This document shows positions 31,338-41,418 of a stretch of DNA of 64,000 nt, piece by piece; within the stretch, counting starts at the first letter, position 1; each line of letters begins with the position of its first letter. A program made the position numbers and the translations under genes. Source of the DNA: Taudactylus pleione (lineage: Eukaryota; Chordata; Amphibia; Anura; Myobatrachidae). The notes beneath the pieces were generated by a model. It made no database searches. It had not been told where the DNA came from and saw only the letters and a list, made by a program, of their open reading frames with translations. Where the stretch lies: NCBI GenBank assembly GCA_031769625.1, contig JAUIMM010000570.1, positions 2,914,001 through 2,978,000 of the forward strand. Direction: 5' to 3'.

Positions 31338-31587
31338 CTAGGACAACCTGGGATAACCCACAGTACAGCAGTGGCCATTATTCACAGTGGCATCATGGAG
31401 TTTTTTCAAATGTCCACAGGACAAAAAATCTAACTCCATCACATCAAGTCTATCATCATAACCTGGAACATCTGAATTAGGCAGGAATGCATGAGAGAGG
31501 GCATCAGCAACATAGAGCTCTTGACCAATATTGTACACTACATTCAAATGGTAGCACTGCAGCTTCAGCAGTAACATCACTGTAATG
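31338..31587 (-). pseudogene. Gypsy RNase H C-terminal fragment
   Basis: The minus-strand peptide includes LLLKLQCYHLNVVYNIGQEL and YVADALSHAFLP. This matches the end of the Gypsy RNase H domain ('L.LQ.YD..V.Y.PG.....AD.LSR'). The typical final LSR is LSH here. Its upstream side is cut at 31588 by the hAT element; the reverse transcriptase continues beyond that insertion at 34167. Confidence 0.75.
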
Positions 31588-32473
31588 CAGTGGTGGGCTG
31601 GGCCGGGGGGCAGGGTGTCATCTGCCCCTCGGGCCAGTACTAGATAAGCTCTGGGGGGCCGCTAGCTGCCTTGCAGCCAAACGCTGCATGAATGCCTGGT
31701 GGCTGGAGATGCCTCACTAGCGGCCGTCCAAGGCCCCGCCCACTGAAACACCGGCAGCACTCCCCCTCTCAACCGCCCATCCACCTGCAGTTCAGACATG
31801 ACATAGCGGCGTGGGGTGGAAGGAAGGCTTCGCTAGCCCAGCCCTCACTGTGCTGCATAGCGTCTTGGCGCCTCCGTGTGATGTCACCTAGGTGACGCCC
31901 CCACCAACACGCTCATCAACCCTCCAGCCAAACACAAGCAGGAGCTCAGCATCAGCTCCGTGGAGGCTGCTCGACCACCTGGGTGACTGTGTTCTTACTC
32001 CAGTGTCAGTCCTGCAGTGCTGCTGATTGGGGTGTCGTTTCCTGGTGGCTGCTGCTACAACAGGGTATGCAACCATTTACACAAATTATATTTTTGAAGC
32101 AGTTACATATATTTGTGGACTGTGGTGTGTGTGTATATATATATATATAAATCTGTAGATATAATTATATATATCTTTATCTGTCTATATGGTTTAACCA
32201 TCTGGTCACTTCAGTATCTGACAACCCAATCCCCTGCCTTGCTCTGCTCCACCTTTTGTCTGGATGGTCCCACTCCCTCTCTGCTGTCCTCCTCCTCCTC
32301 CACCCCCAACTTCTTCCCCATCACAGTCATGGCCCGACCCCAACCCTATCAATGTTCTGTCCCAACACCCCCCACCGCTCCCATACTAACCCCAGCGCCA
32401 GTCTTCCTCTCCTTAGACTGTCCTGTCTCCCTCGCAGTGGGAGCCATTGGGAGTTGCACACTGAGGAGACATG

Positions 32474-32990
32474 GGCCCTGATTCAGAGCCGGACGCTCTG
32501 ACCAGAGCGCTCGCTCTGAATCAGGGCCCACCTCCATTAATATGGAGCGTCCTCCTGGACGCTCGTATAGCTGTGGGTCACCACCCACAGCATATACGAG
32601 CGTGCAGGATGATGGTCGCGATGGTCTTGACCATCGCGACCATCGAAACTGCGAGCAAAAGCCTGCGGTTGAGTTTTTCAACTGCAAGGCCAGGAGTGAT
32701 TTTGGCTCTATCAGAGCCAAAATCACTCCCACTGACATCACTAGTTCCCCTTGGGAACGCCTCCGTCTGGCAGGCACGCCCCCGGCACGCCCACCAAAGG
32801 GGGCGTGCTGTCAGTCAACATCGACAGCACGCCCCCTTTGATGAGACACTCCGAGCGAAGGAAAGTCCTTCGCTCGTCGCGTCTCGCGCATGCGCACGAC
32901 GGAGCTCCCTCCATCGTGCGCATGCGCAGTGCGGACCATCGACCCACTTGCGAGCAGACAGCCGCTCGCGAGTGGGTCTGAATGAGGGCC
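32474..32990. mobile_element. 517-bp Harbinger-type MITE
   Basis: The ends GGCCCTGATTCAGAGCC and GGGTCTGAATGAGGGCC are flanked by ATG on both sides. The interior is rich in palindromes: GTGGGTGGTGACCCAC-like, TGGTCGCGATGG...CCATCGCGACCA and AAAGGGGGCGTGCTGTC...GACAGCACGCCCCC. It is non-coding. Confidence 0.8.
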
Positions 32991-33024
32991 ATGATGTGTA
33001 TGTATGTATAAATATATATATGTA

Positions 33025-33973
33025 CAGGAGCATATCTATAATGGGTGCAGAGTGTGTGGGGCACATGGGCCCCTGGGTCCAGGGGGGGCCCCGCATCGCA
33101 CACCCTGCACCCATATAATGTAAAACTCACCTGTCCATGGTCCTGTGTCGGGTGTCAGCACTGCACAGAACACTGGAAAATGGCCGCCACTGTCTTTTTT
33201 CCAGCGTTCTGCACATCCTCAGTAGACTCTGGGCACACCCTAGTGCCCAGAGGGCCTGATTCATAGCTGCTCGTAAGCGGACGCTCGTTCACTGTGAGCG
33301 ATGTTCGCACAACTGCGCATGCGTATGGGTCGTACTGCGCATGCGCAAACCAGTCATTGCGGTCGGCAATCGAGTGCTCGCAAAACAGCGAGGGGCTGCT
33401 AATTTGATTGACAGAATGTACCGTTTGTGGGTGGTAACAGGGGAAGGTGCTTGAAAATGGGGGTGTGGAGATCCAAACGCAGGCGTGCCTAACGGTAAAA
33501 AGGGCGTTTAATGGGAGTGCATAATTAGTAAAGGAGCATCATCGACCACATCACTTGGTTGTCTTTTAGCCTGAACTGCTCACAGTGATAGCGGTAGGAT
33601 AAACCTACCACAAGCACTGCGAGCAGTTCAGATGACTTTCGATGTACACGATTAATCTAATAAATACCGGAGATGAGGTGTGATGCGAACGGCAAAGGGG
33701 CGTCATTACAAAATAGCGAGCGCATTTTTCGTTTGCTCACTCAAACATAGAGGCGTCAACAAACCGCAATGAGCGAGCGGTCAATTTAAATAGCCGGCCC
33801 CTTTTTTGGAACGACCGTCCGCAAATTGCTTCCGGGTCTGAATCAGGTCCAGAGTCTACTGTTTCTGCGGTGGCCGGCCAGCTGCGTCAGTTGGCTGCCG
33901 GCCGTCGGGGAGAGAAGGGAGGCCCTGCACGGATGAATGCACATGGGCCCCCTCCTCTCTTAAGACGCCCCTG
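33025..33973. mobile_element. hAT element E, nested in element D
   Basis: It runs from CAGGAGCATATCTATAATGG to CTCTCTTAAGACGCCCCTG, flanked by the perfect 8-bp duplication TATATGTA (33017-33024 and 33974-33981). Without the nested MITE it would be about 350 bp. A related fragment is at 5120-5425. Confidence 0.9.
33252..33850. mobile_element. 599-bp Harbinger MITE, copy 2
   Basis: It runs from GGGCCTGATTCATAGCTGCT to GGGTCTGAATCAGGTCC, flanked by AGA (33249-33251 and 33851-33853). It has the same length and internal word order as 8640-9238 and 49414-50012, but lies in the opposite internal orientation to the former. Confidence 0.9.
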
Positions 33974-34166
33974 TATATGTAAGTATATTTTTATAGATAT
34001 TCATATGTGTTTGTGTGCATATATTTAAATGATGTGCTGCAGCCAATAAGATCTAGATGTGTCAGTCCCCATCCAATCACAGAAGAGTGTTTTCTAGAAA
34101 ACATGGGGCCACTCACTTGGGTTTGCCCCCCAGTCTGAAAGTTGCCAGCCAGCCTCTGCTGTAATG

Positions 34167-34600
34167 TGACAAAAACTTTGAGAGGTAAATTGTAATATCC
34201 AGAAAACATTGGAGGCTGAGATTGTGCTAGGGGATAGGCATCCGCTGGATAGCCAGTGTCTTCACAAAATCAAGTTTAACATCCTGTGAGGTGAGAAGTG
34301 ACCCACTCAGGGACCTTCGGTGATCTGGAAATTACAGTAATCAGAGTTCAGATACTTGTTTATAGAGTGAATCCCTGATAGCACGTTCAGGACGCACTGA
34401 GCAAGCTTTTTTGTGGTAGAACCACAAACCAAGATGTTACCCATAATAAGGTCACAAGGATAGCCCTCAAAAAATGTGTTCTATGCAGGGTTGGAACACT
34501 TCAATGCCAGTACCTGCATGCATATCTGCCCACCAGTGTAATGAATGTGTTTAAGATGGATGATTCTTTGTCTGGTGTGGTTTGCCAGAATCCAGACTTA
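34167..34600 (-). pseudogene. Gypsy reverse transcriptase remnant
   Basis: On the minus strand, SGFWQTTPDKESSILNTFIT followed by LVGRYACRY matches the Gypsy reverse transcriptase palm ('SGFWQI.LD..SS.LTTF.TP.GRY.F.R'). Further on, MGNILVCGS lies where MDDILV.G is expected, so the catalytic Asp pair is lost. Several stops interrupt. The domain continues at 35353-35424 on the other side of the MITE at 34601-35352 and towards RNase H beyond hAT element D. Confidence 0.7.
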
Positions 34601-35352
34601 GGGGCATATACAATTGGGTGCGAGGATTAGCAAGGAAAAAACTTTGTGGCGCTCGCATCCAATTTAGGAATACCGCGGGTATGCATGCTCCCGATACCCG
34701 CTGTATTCAATTAATAAAATAGTGGTCACAGGGTTTTCAGTTCGAAAAACTCTGCGCCATGAACATAAAAAAAAAAAAAAAAAAAAGATTCTGCACTTAC
34801 TGGAGAGGGGGATGCTGGGAGTCCTGGGGGATCCTGGGAGGCTCCAGGTGCTGGTGGGAGGGGCAAGGGCTGCTGGGAGATGTAGTTCTCCCAGCACCCA
34901 TTCTGGGGGCCACCCGGCAACTGGGGGGGCACACTGGCAGTGGGGGTCACACTCATACACACACAAACACTCATACACACACACTCACTCCTACATACTT
35001 ACAAACACCACACACACTGACATACTCACCCTGCTGCAGAAGGGCCGGCTCCCAGCGCTGTAGAAGGTAAGTAATTATGGACTAATTAAGCTAATTGGTA
35101 ACTTCCAATTGCTTAAGTAGTCCTAAGGGGGGGGGGGTACCACCGGGGTGCCTGAGCAAGTCCCACAGATTTTTCCTAATATTAACGATCTTAGGAAAAA
35201 TCACGCTTGCTCTGGAGGTGCGAGAATAAAATCCTCCCGGCGGAAAAAAACAAAAACACGCATCTTATTGAATAGCAAAAAACCCGCACCTGCAAGAAAA
35301 ACCTCGCAGGTGCGGGTTTTTTGCTATTCTCACACCAAATTGAATATGCCCC
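34601..35352. mobile_element. MITE with GGGGCATATACAATTGG ends
   Basis: The left GGGGCATATACAATTGGGTG and right CACACCAAATTGAATATGCCCC form imperfect inverted repeats, flanked by TTA and TTG. It contains an A-run, CA-repeat-like ACACTCATACACACACAAAC and a hairpin AAAACCCGCACCTGC...GCAGGTGCGGGTTTT near 35278-35320. It interrupts the Gypsy reverse transcriptase. Confidence 0.75.
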
Positions 35353-35424
35353 TTGGTATCCAAAGTTGTTGGGCATGTCAGCATTCACTTGCTCCACAGT
35401 TTTGAGAGAGTGATGTGGTCTCAT
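35353..35424 (-). pseudogene. Gypsy reverse transcriptase, short upstream piece
   Basis: The minus-strand peptide HSLKTVEQVNADMPNNFGYQ resembles the 'LKTVEEV...L..A..FSVLDA.SGFWQ' segment just before the first catalytic Asp. It directly precedes, across the MITE, the SGFWQ piece at 34600. Confidence 0.55.
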
Positions 35425-35429
35425 GAGTA

Positions 35430-35643
35430 CCTTGTACGGAATCGGTATGATTTACCGCCGGACCCATGTCCGGCGGTTGGAATCCTGACAGCGGCATCCC
35501 GGCAGAGGAAGTAATCCCGATCGTCCAAGGTAAGTATTGTCTAACCTAATTCTACCCCCTAACCCTAACACTCCCTTAGAGGTGCCTAACCCTAACCTTC
35601 CCTACCAGTGCCTAACCCTAATCCCCCCTCCAAGTGCCTAAAC
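35430..35643. repeat. Repeat with CCTAACCCTAA (telomere-like) words
   Basis: A GC-rich start with ACCCATGTCCGGCGGTTGG and CAGCGGCATCCCGGCAG is followed by irregular CCTAACCCTAACNCTCCC units of about 30 bp, four copies between 35550 and 35655. The units are interspersed, not a pure telomere array, and more likely part of a dispersed transposon family. Confidence 0.6.
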
Positions 35644-36005
35644 CTAACCCCCCCTTACTTTGTCTGTCATAGCAAGGTCTGTCCGGCTAAGATAACATTC
35701 TATGCGTGTAGCAGATTGATCTGCTGTAGGTGAATATTGATAAGTGACAGGTAGTTTCCCAATGGTACTGGTATCTAAAAGGTGAGCAAATTCTCTCCTC
35801 TCTGAGACATTGTGTTTAATGACGTGCACATCAGCTCCAAATGTGATTAGACTCAATTTTACACTGTGTGGAAGATCATGAAGTGGCTTACCATCACTGT
35901 CCACTATGTGAAATTGCAACAGAAACTTGTAGAGTTACAGAAATGGTGGTCATGCCTATGGTCTTAATCACCTGACCACCATAAGCAATACGATTCACTG
36001 TGTAA
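35644..36005 (-). pseudogene. Gypsy protease region remnant
   Basis: The minus-strand peptide starts with VNRIAYGGQVIKTIGMTTIS and, after a frame change, FHIVDSDGKPLHDLPHSVKL and SLITFGADVHV. It resembles the protease-to-RT linker of Gypsy elements ('I.AYGG..I.T.G.......F.VVD....PLLGL'). The catalytic DTG was not seen, probably because the LTR-like block at 36015 interrupts upstream. Stops and a frameshift make it non-functional. Confidence 0.6.
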
Positions 36006-36014
36006 GTGAGGTGG

Positions 36015-36780
36015 GGGATTGCCTATAACTTGGCATTTCACTTGGCAGCAGTGTCAACGTTATTTCTGTAGACATTGTGGATTTGTTACAAGTCGCCAGC
36101 GCGCCTTGGTACTTACTCCTGTCTCTCCTCCAGGTCACCAGCTACACTCTCGGAATTTTGCTCCTGTACAATGTACACGCCGTACTGGGATGCTATTTCC
36201 AGTTGCTAAGAGACCGTAACACACCTGTGGATTCCATTAATCACCTGCCTTGGATCCATTGGTCCAGCACCTTTCTTAAGCCTGCCGGTTCATCGCCAGC
36301 TTGCTGACTATAGCGTGTCTGTATGTATCCTTCCAGTTCCTGCCAGTCATGGTCCTGCGCATCTGTGCCTGTTCTGCCATTGCCTCGAGTTCTTATCTAA
36401 CACTCTCATTCCTCCATCTAGAGTTATTATATTCTGCCGTCTACTGAGTTCCCTGGGATGTGCTGTTCCTGCGGTCTCGCCGCTCAACTGGCCATCTAAT
36501 ACAATCTCTTGGTCTATTTACACCCTGGCTCTCAAAGCTGCATCCCGTCTGTATAGCCGCTTCTTGGCCTGCAAGGCCGCATCACAGCCTGTGAACATTT
36601 TGGTTCTCAAAGCCACATCCCAGCTGTATAGCCGCATCCCGGTCAGCAAAACCGCATCACAGCCTATTTACACCCCGGCTCTCAAAGCCGCATCCCAGCT
36701 GTCTAAGCCGCACCTCGGCCCTCAAGGCAGCATCACTCTGAATACTGTACCTACCAGCTGAATTCCACACTTTCACAATG
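36015..36780 (+). repeat. LTR-like block, probably from another Gypsy-type element
   Basis: TTTCTTAAGCCTGCCGGTTC (near 36272) is followed by GTATCCTTCCAGTTCCTGCC and a long C/T-rich tail, typical of amphibian Gypsy LTR R-U5 sequence. From 36520 to 36735 a roughly 36-bp unit (CCGGCTCTCAAAGCCGCATC plus CCAGCTGTATAGC) repeats about five times. This explains the 148-codon frame. Boundaries were not resolved. Confidence 0.45.
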
Positions 36781-36879
36781 CAACCGAGTGACTGGTGTGG
36801 TGTCTAGAACAGACTCTAAGGTGTGGGGTGGTGTGTAGGACTATCTGTCATCATTCCTGGGTCTTTATTTCTACCACTG

Positions 36880-37560
36880 TAAGAATTGGTCTGACTTGCC
36901 ACAAGCACTGCAGCGTCTGTCAATGGCGACCACCACAATTCATGCAGCATTGTAATTTCTGGGGTTGATGCTGGATGTCACATACATAATCTTCTCTATT
37001 CAATTTTTGGCCACTTTTGTTGGACTTTGTACAGCATGCATATGTGTTAGTCTAATGTCAATCCCTATTCACGAAGGAAGTGGATACGTGTTGTATTATT
37101 GTAGATTCAACAGACTATCCTGTCCCTAATAAGATCTTTAGTGAGCTTGCCATAATCACAGTTTTTGGCCAGTCATTTGGGCCATGCATCATTTGACTGT
37201 ATATTTTCTGTGGCGACCTGCACTGCTGTATTCAAAGTATGTTGGTCCATGATGACATTTTTTTATTGACATGCATATTCCATAACACTTTTTAAAGAGG
37301 ACTTCAGGATGTTCTTTGTCTTACCATCTGCATATAAAAAGGGTAAGCCTTGTCCAATCTCAACACCAGTTATATTCAAGAGTGTGTAAGCCTGTACCAT
37401 TTTAGATTAGTCAGCCAAACCAATATAGTAGTATGCATGTTACTCCCAGTGGAACTTGGGCCAGGCGTCCAAAACATTGTCAAGAAAGACCAGTGGTTCT
37501 ATACAGCAGAGGCCTTGAGCCAACACTTCCAGTCTTCAGACACCATGTAGAGTAATCTGA
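36880..37560 (-). pseudogene. Gypsy gag remnant
   Basis: Near 37550-37480 the minus strand reads EDWKCWLKASAV, like the 'W..W...F...L.ASG' start of vertebrate Gypsy gag. Near 37000-36890 it reads LQCCMNCGGRH and then a Cys-Leu-Trp stretch, like the CCHC knuckle 'C..CGG.H....C'. Stops are present. Order and spacing fit gag upstream of protease. Confidence 0.5.
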
Positions 37561-38399
37561 ATCAGTGTAGAAATTATAGAACAACTGTAGTCGAACATGA
37601 CTTTACTGCATGCATGCATAACTAACTTAGTCACCTTGAAGCCTCCAGGCAGAGACTGGTTGGCGTGAGGTCACATCGGCCAAACGTGATGTGCACACAT
37701 TTACAGCTACTGCCGCAAATGTTGTCCAATGAGTTTGAATTTGGTGTTTCATCTCTGTGTGGTAGGTCATATCTATTTTGAACCCACAACGATTCTCATG
37801 GTGTTTTAGGTTGTGAGGAGCAACTAATGACCAGAAGTCTCCTTAAATTTGGAGGTGTCTGTAGAGCTCAACATTTTTAACCAGGTTTGAAATTTTATAC
37901 ATTTTCATTTAATTTCATCAAAGGCTACAGGCTTGTCTGAATGGCAATCACCAATAGAGCCCAGTGTGAATTTGCAGATCTGAATTTGCAGCTGTAGTTC
38001 ACGTTTCACATTTTAGGTTTGCCATTTGCAGTTGACATGATCAGAATGACAAAATTAGAATTACATTTATTTTTTTAGATTTTTAAATAACTATTGTTTA
38101 AATACGATAAAATCGCTTCTGACAACATTTTTTTTTATGTGTACTAGTTGTATTGCTTTACATAGGGTCCTGTCGCAGGAGTGGCCCATGTGACCTGCAG
38201 CGCTATACTGACTGATGGCAGCAGTAGCTTTACCCACCAATGTCAGTGTGCCCTGTGTACTACAGACTTCTATGTAGCCTCTCCTATTCAATGAACGCGG
38301 GCCCAAAGCACCTCTCCCCCACCCTTACCGGCCACTCGAATAGTGCCACACCTATCTCTTGCATTGACGATGTCAATAAATTTTGTTTTTGTTATTGCT

Positions 38400-38560
38400 C
38401 AACTTTAACATGATGGATCAAGATGAAACAAACTTCAGTTTATTTCTAGGAGCTTCCACTACAAAATGATATAGCTTTCATGAACATTGGTTCAGTAGTT
38501 TTTGAGACAACTTGGAACAAACAGACAGACAAAACATTCTTATTATAATAATATACATTA
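38400..38560 (+). repeat. 3' end of a non-LTR retroposon
   Basis: AGGAGCTTCCACTACAAAAT, GAACATTGGTTCAGTAGTTT, TTGAGACAACTTGGAACAAA and CAGACAGACAAAACATTC, followed by TTATTATAATAATA, resemble the 3' end of RTE-like LINEs or SINEs ('TTCAGTAGTTTTTGAG...ACAAACAGACAGACAAA'). The 5' extent is unknown. Confidence 0.5.
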
Positions 38561-39307
38561 CTTATAAATAACACAAATTACTATTTTAAAATAACAGCAA
38601 ATATGACAGTATTTAAAGTATAAGATCAAACACCAGTAAATAGATGCTATTTTTCTTGTCTTCATCCTCAAACAAGACTTAACCTACTCAAACTTTATTC
38701 AACATATTTAAATCAATCTAAAAATTGAGAAATTTCAGGAAATTAATTTTTGTGCCAATTCGATGAATCAGTTAAAAAAAAGATTGATAACTCCAATTGG
38801 ATGTATATTAGAAGCGGTTTGTCTGGAAAGGTTGTGAAATATCTCTTGTGGCTTGTATGTGACAATATGCTGGGATTTTAATTTGGGTGGAATAACGAGT
38901 GGACATCTACATAAAACATGCCTTTAAAAAAAATGTAGAATCCATTAAATATTAATGTTGCTATATTTTTTACAGACACTATTATTATACAGCCTGAATT
39001 TTCACAGATCTTGAATGTGCTTCTATATAAATCAGCATAAACACAGGATACAGATGTTCTCACTTCTCATTTGTAAAAGTCATATTCACATATTATTTTA
39101 TACATATTAGAACTCATTCAGTTATTGTAGAGATTTTAAAAATAGGCAACATTTGTTTAATAGAAATATTCATGATTTTGAGTCAATTGTTCATTGTTGA
39201 AAAGAAAAAGTTGCCAATGAGTAAAAAATAATGTATAATCTATAATTCAATTTGCTATTATTTATATTTTTATAGGCTTTGATTGTCTACAGATAAATCA
39301 TTTCATA

Positions 39308-40190
39308 ACATCATAGAAACATAGAATTTGACGGCAGATAAGAACCACTTGACCCATCTAGTCTGCCCTTTTTTTACCTTTTGGTAACCTCAACCCTATG
39401 TGATCATTAGTTCATTGTAAGGATATTCCTATGCCTATCCCAAGCATGTTTAAATTGTTCTACTGTCTTAGCCTCTACCACCTCTGATGCACTTATCTGT
39501 TACCCTTTCTGTGAAGTAATTTTATCTCAAATTTCCTTTGAATCTACCTCCCTCCAGTTTCAGTGCATGTCCTTGTGTTTTAGTACTTCTCTTCATTTGA
39601 AGAATGTCTCCCTCAAGCACCTTGTTAAAACTCATGATATATTTGAAAGTTTCTATCATGTCCCCCCTTTCCCTTCTCTGCTCCAAACTATACATATTGA
39701 GATCTCTTTCCTGGTAAGTTTTGTGATGTAGGCCATGCACCAATCTATGTGCCCTTCTTTGTACAGCCTCTAATGTATTTATATCTTTCTGGAGATGTGG
39801 CCTCCTGAACTGAACACAGTATTCTAGATGAGGATGTACCAATGACCTATACAGTGGCATTATCACTTCTTTCTTTCTGCTACTGATTCCTCTCCCTATG
39901 CAACCAAGCATCTGACTAGCATCTCTCCCTATGCAATCAAGCATCTGATAAGCCTTTATTGCTTTGTTACAATGCTTACCTGCCTTTAAGTCAGCTGAAA
40001 TAGTGACTCCTAGATCCCTTTCCTCCCTCAATACTATATTTAGCGTTTGGGTCTTGAGACCCAAGTCCATAAATTTGCATTTTTTAACATTAAACCGTTG
40101 TTGCCATGTTCTTGACCATTCCTTTAGTCTAGCTAGATCCTCCATCATTTGTCTTACCCCTCCAGATCATAGTTTAGCAAATTTAGAATT
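39308..40190 (-). mobile_element. CR1-type LINE fragment, 3' part
   Basis: The minus strand holds the end of a CR1-like ORF2 followed by a 3' untranslated region that contains, read on the plus strand, CATAGAAACATAGAATTTGA and CCCATCTAGTCTGCCC. A second copy of that 3' region lies at 46139-46205. The copy is 5' truncated. Confidence 0.85.
39522..40148 (-). pseudogene. CR1-like LINE ORF2, C-terminal part of the reverse transcriptase protein
   Basis: An open frame of 208 codons matches the last part of a CR1/L2-type reverse transcriptase, the enzyme for target-primed LINE copying. Landmarks in order are EDLARLKEWSRTWQQRFNVK, KCKFMDLG, EERDLGVTISADLK, PLYRSLVHPHLEYC, VQRRAHRLV and LEQRRERGDMIETFKYI. 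The catalytic palm is missing because the copy is 5' truncated; the ATG used by the frame is internal. An in-frame 11-residue tandem duplication (LDCIGRDASQM followed by LGCIGRGISS) corresponds to a 33-bp repeat at about 39895-39960. No stop was found in the frame, so the insertion is not very old, but it cannot be a functional LINE. Confidence 0.85.
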
Positions 40191-40448
40191 TTAGCAAATG
40201 GTACTCCACTTTGATCACTAGAATTGGTTCAAAATAAACAATGCTCCAATAGCTTGTATTATATAGAACAATAATAAATGCAAGACGTATGTTTATCTCT
40301 ATATACAAATGTTTGTATTTTGTACCTTAATTCCCCTTCTGCTGCCTCAGTTCACAATAGGAGACATTTATGAGCGCTGGTGCCCAGATCATGGTGTCAA
40401 AATGTCCTTTATAAAATAGTAACTGCCGATTTGCTTTCATTCAGTAAT

Positions 40449-40760
40449 GGTGCATACACACGATCAGATTTTTCTTCAGATCTGAACGATAACGATTTTA
40501 AAAATTGTTCAATCGTTCATATCTGAAGGAAAATCTGACATGTTTGTCAGATGAACGATGAACGATGCGCGTTCCCGCTTGTCAGATAACGATATCTGAC
40601 ATCTGATGTGTTTGCAGTCAGATTTGGACGATTCCATTCACTTTAATACAGTCAAAAATCATTCATAGTTCAAATCGTTGGTCAAATTGTTCATCAATCG
40701 TTCAAATCGTTCAGATCGATCATCTGACACATCTGACAAATCTGACCGTGTGTATGCACC
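40449..40760. mobile_element. MITE with GGTGCATACACACG ends
   Basis: Inverted ends GGTGCATACACACGATCAGA and TCTGACCGTGTGTATGCACC enclose about 310 bp rich in GATCTGAACGAT and AACGATTTT words that could pair internally. The flanks (AGTAAT and TTAAGA) do not give a clear duplication, so the superfamily is uncertain. Confidence 0.8.
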
Positions 40761-40844
40761 TTAAGATGTATTAGAAAAATCAGTTAAAAATTAATTAAAA
40801 TCTGACTGATTGTTATTACATAGAGACCATATTATTCCCAGATA

Positions 40845-41160
40845 CCTATTTTGTTTTGGATCTGGATTTATCTTCGTGTTTTGGTTTTGCAAAATCACCC
40901 TCAAGTGTTTTGGTTTTGGATCTGGATTTTAAAACAAAAAACTGATAAAAAGTTTAAAAAATAGTTAAAATCATGTAATTTTATAATCCCAAACCCCAAA
41001 TTTGGATTTAAAAAAACGAATTCCGAACCACTGGAAGATCAGGACCGCGACTCAGATTTATCTGGATCTCCTTAGGAGATTAGAATCGCAAATCGGATCT
41101 GTCCGGATTCACAAAATTCGTGCTGATTCGGATTTCTAGAGAACCAAACCGCATTTCTTT
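40845..41160. mobile_element. hAT MITE related to the 1-4022 element, copy 3
   Basis: Same layout as 23765-24069: GTTTTGGATCTGGATTTATC, GGTTTTGCAAAATCACCCTC, then GATCAGGACCGCGACTCAGA and GGATTTCTAGAGAACCAAAC near the right end. The termini are degraded and no duplication is clear. Confidence 0.7.
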
Positions 41161-41362
41161 GTTAATGATTTTTAGTGCTCAGTCATATATGTTAATCTTC
41201 ATTTGCATGCAAACACCATGCTTGCCCTTAATAAAGCCCAAAGCCAGACTTGTATGTAACCAAATGCTGTGATATTAAAAGCATATGAAAACACAAAAAA
41301 CCCATAAAAAATAATTAGCATTAATTGTACAATACAGACAACATAACTGAATTCTACAAAAA

Positions 41363-41418
<56 letters not shown>

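Larger units (their letters stand above)
31588..34158. mobile_element. hAT element D in the Gypsy pol region
   Basis: It runs from CAGTGGTGGGCTGGGCC to GTTGCCAGCCAGCCTCTG, flanked by the perfect 8-bp duplication CTGTAATG (31580-31587 and 34159-34166). It shares both end types with element C (20460-22076). It carries a Harbinger MITE (32474-32990) and another hAT (33025-33973). No transposase frame was seen. Confidence 0.9.
30316..37560 (-). mobile_element. Degraded Gypsy (Ty3-like) retrotransposon split by insertions
   Basis: Fragments on the minus strand follow the Gypsy order gag, protease, reverse transcriptase, RNase H and integrase from about 37560 down to 30346. They are separated by a hAT stack (31588-34158), a MITE (34601-35352), a telomere-like repeat segment (35430-35640) and an LTR-like block (36015-36780). 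Every domain contains stops or frameshifts. LTRs of this element were not identified. Confidence 0.75.

Noticed and set aside
34726..35063. CA- and GT-rich frames around 34960
   Set aside because: Simple repeats inside the MITE at 34601-35352.
35550..35655. CCTAAC words as an interstitial telomere
   Set aside because: Units are irregular, about 30 bp apart and tied to a GC-rich repeat segment, so a dispersed repeat is more likely than a telomere or fusion point.
36315..36761. 148-codon plus-strand frame with repeated ALKAASQL units
   Set aside because: It is explained by the roughly 36-bp tandem units inside the LTR-like block; no known domain.
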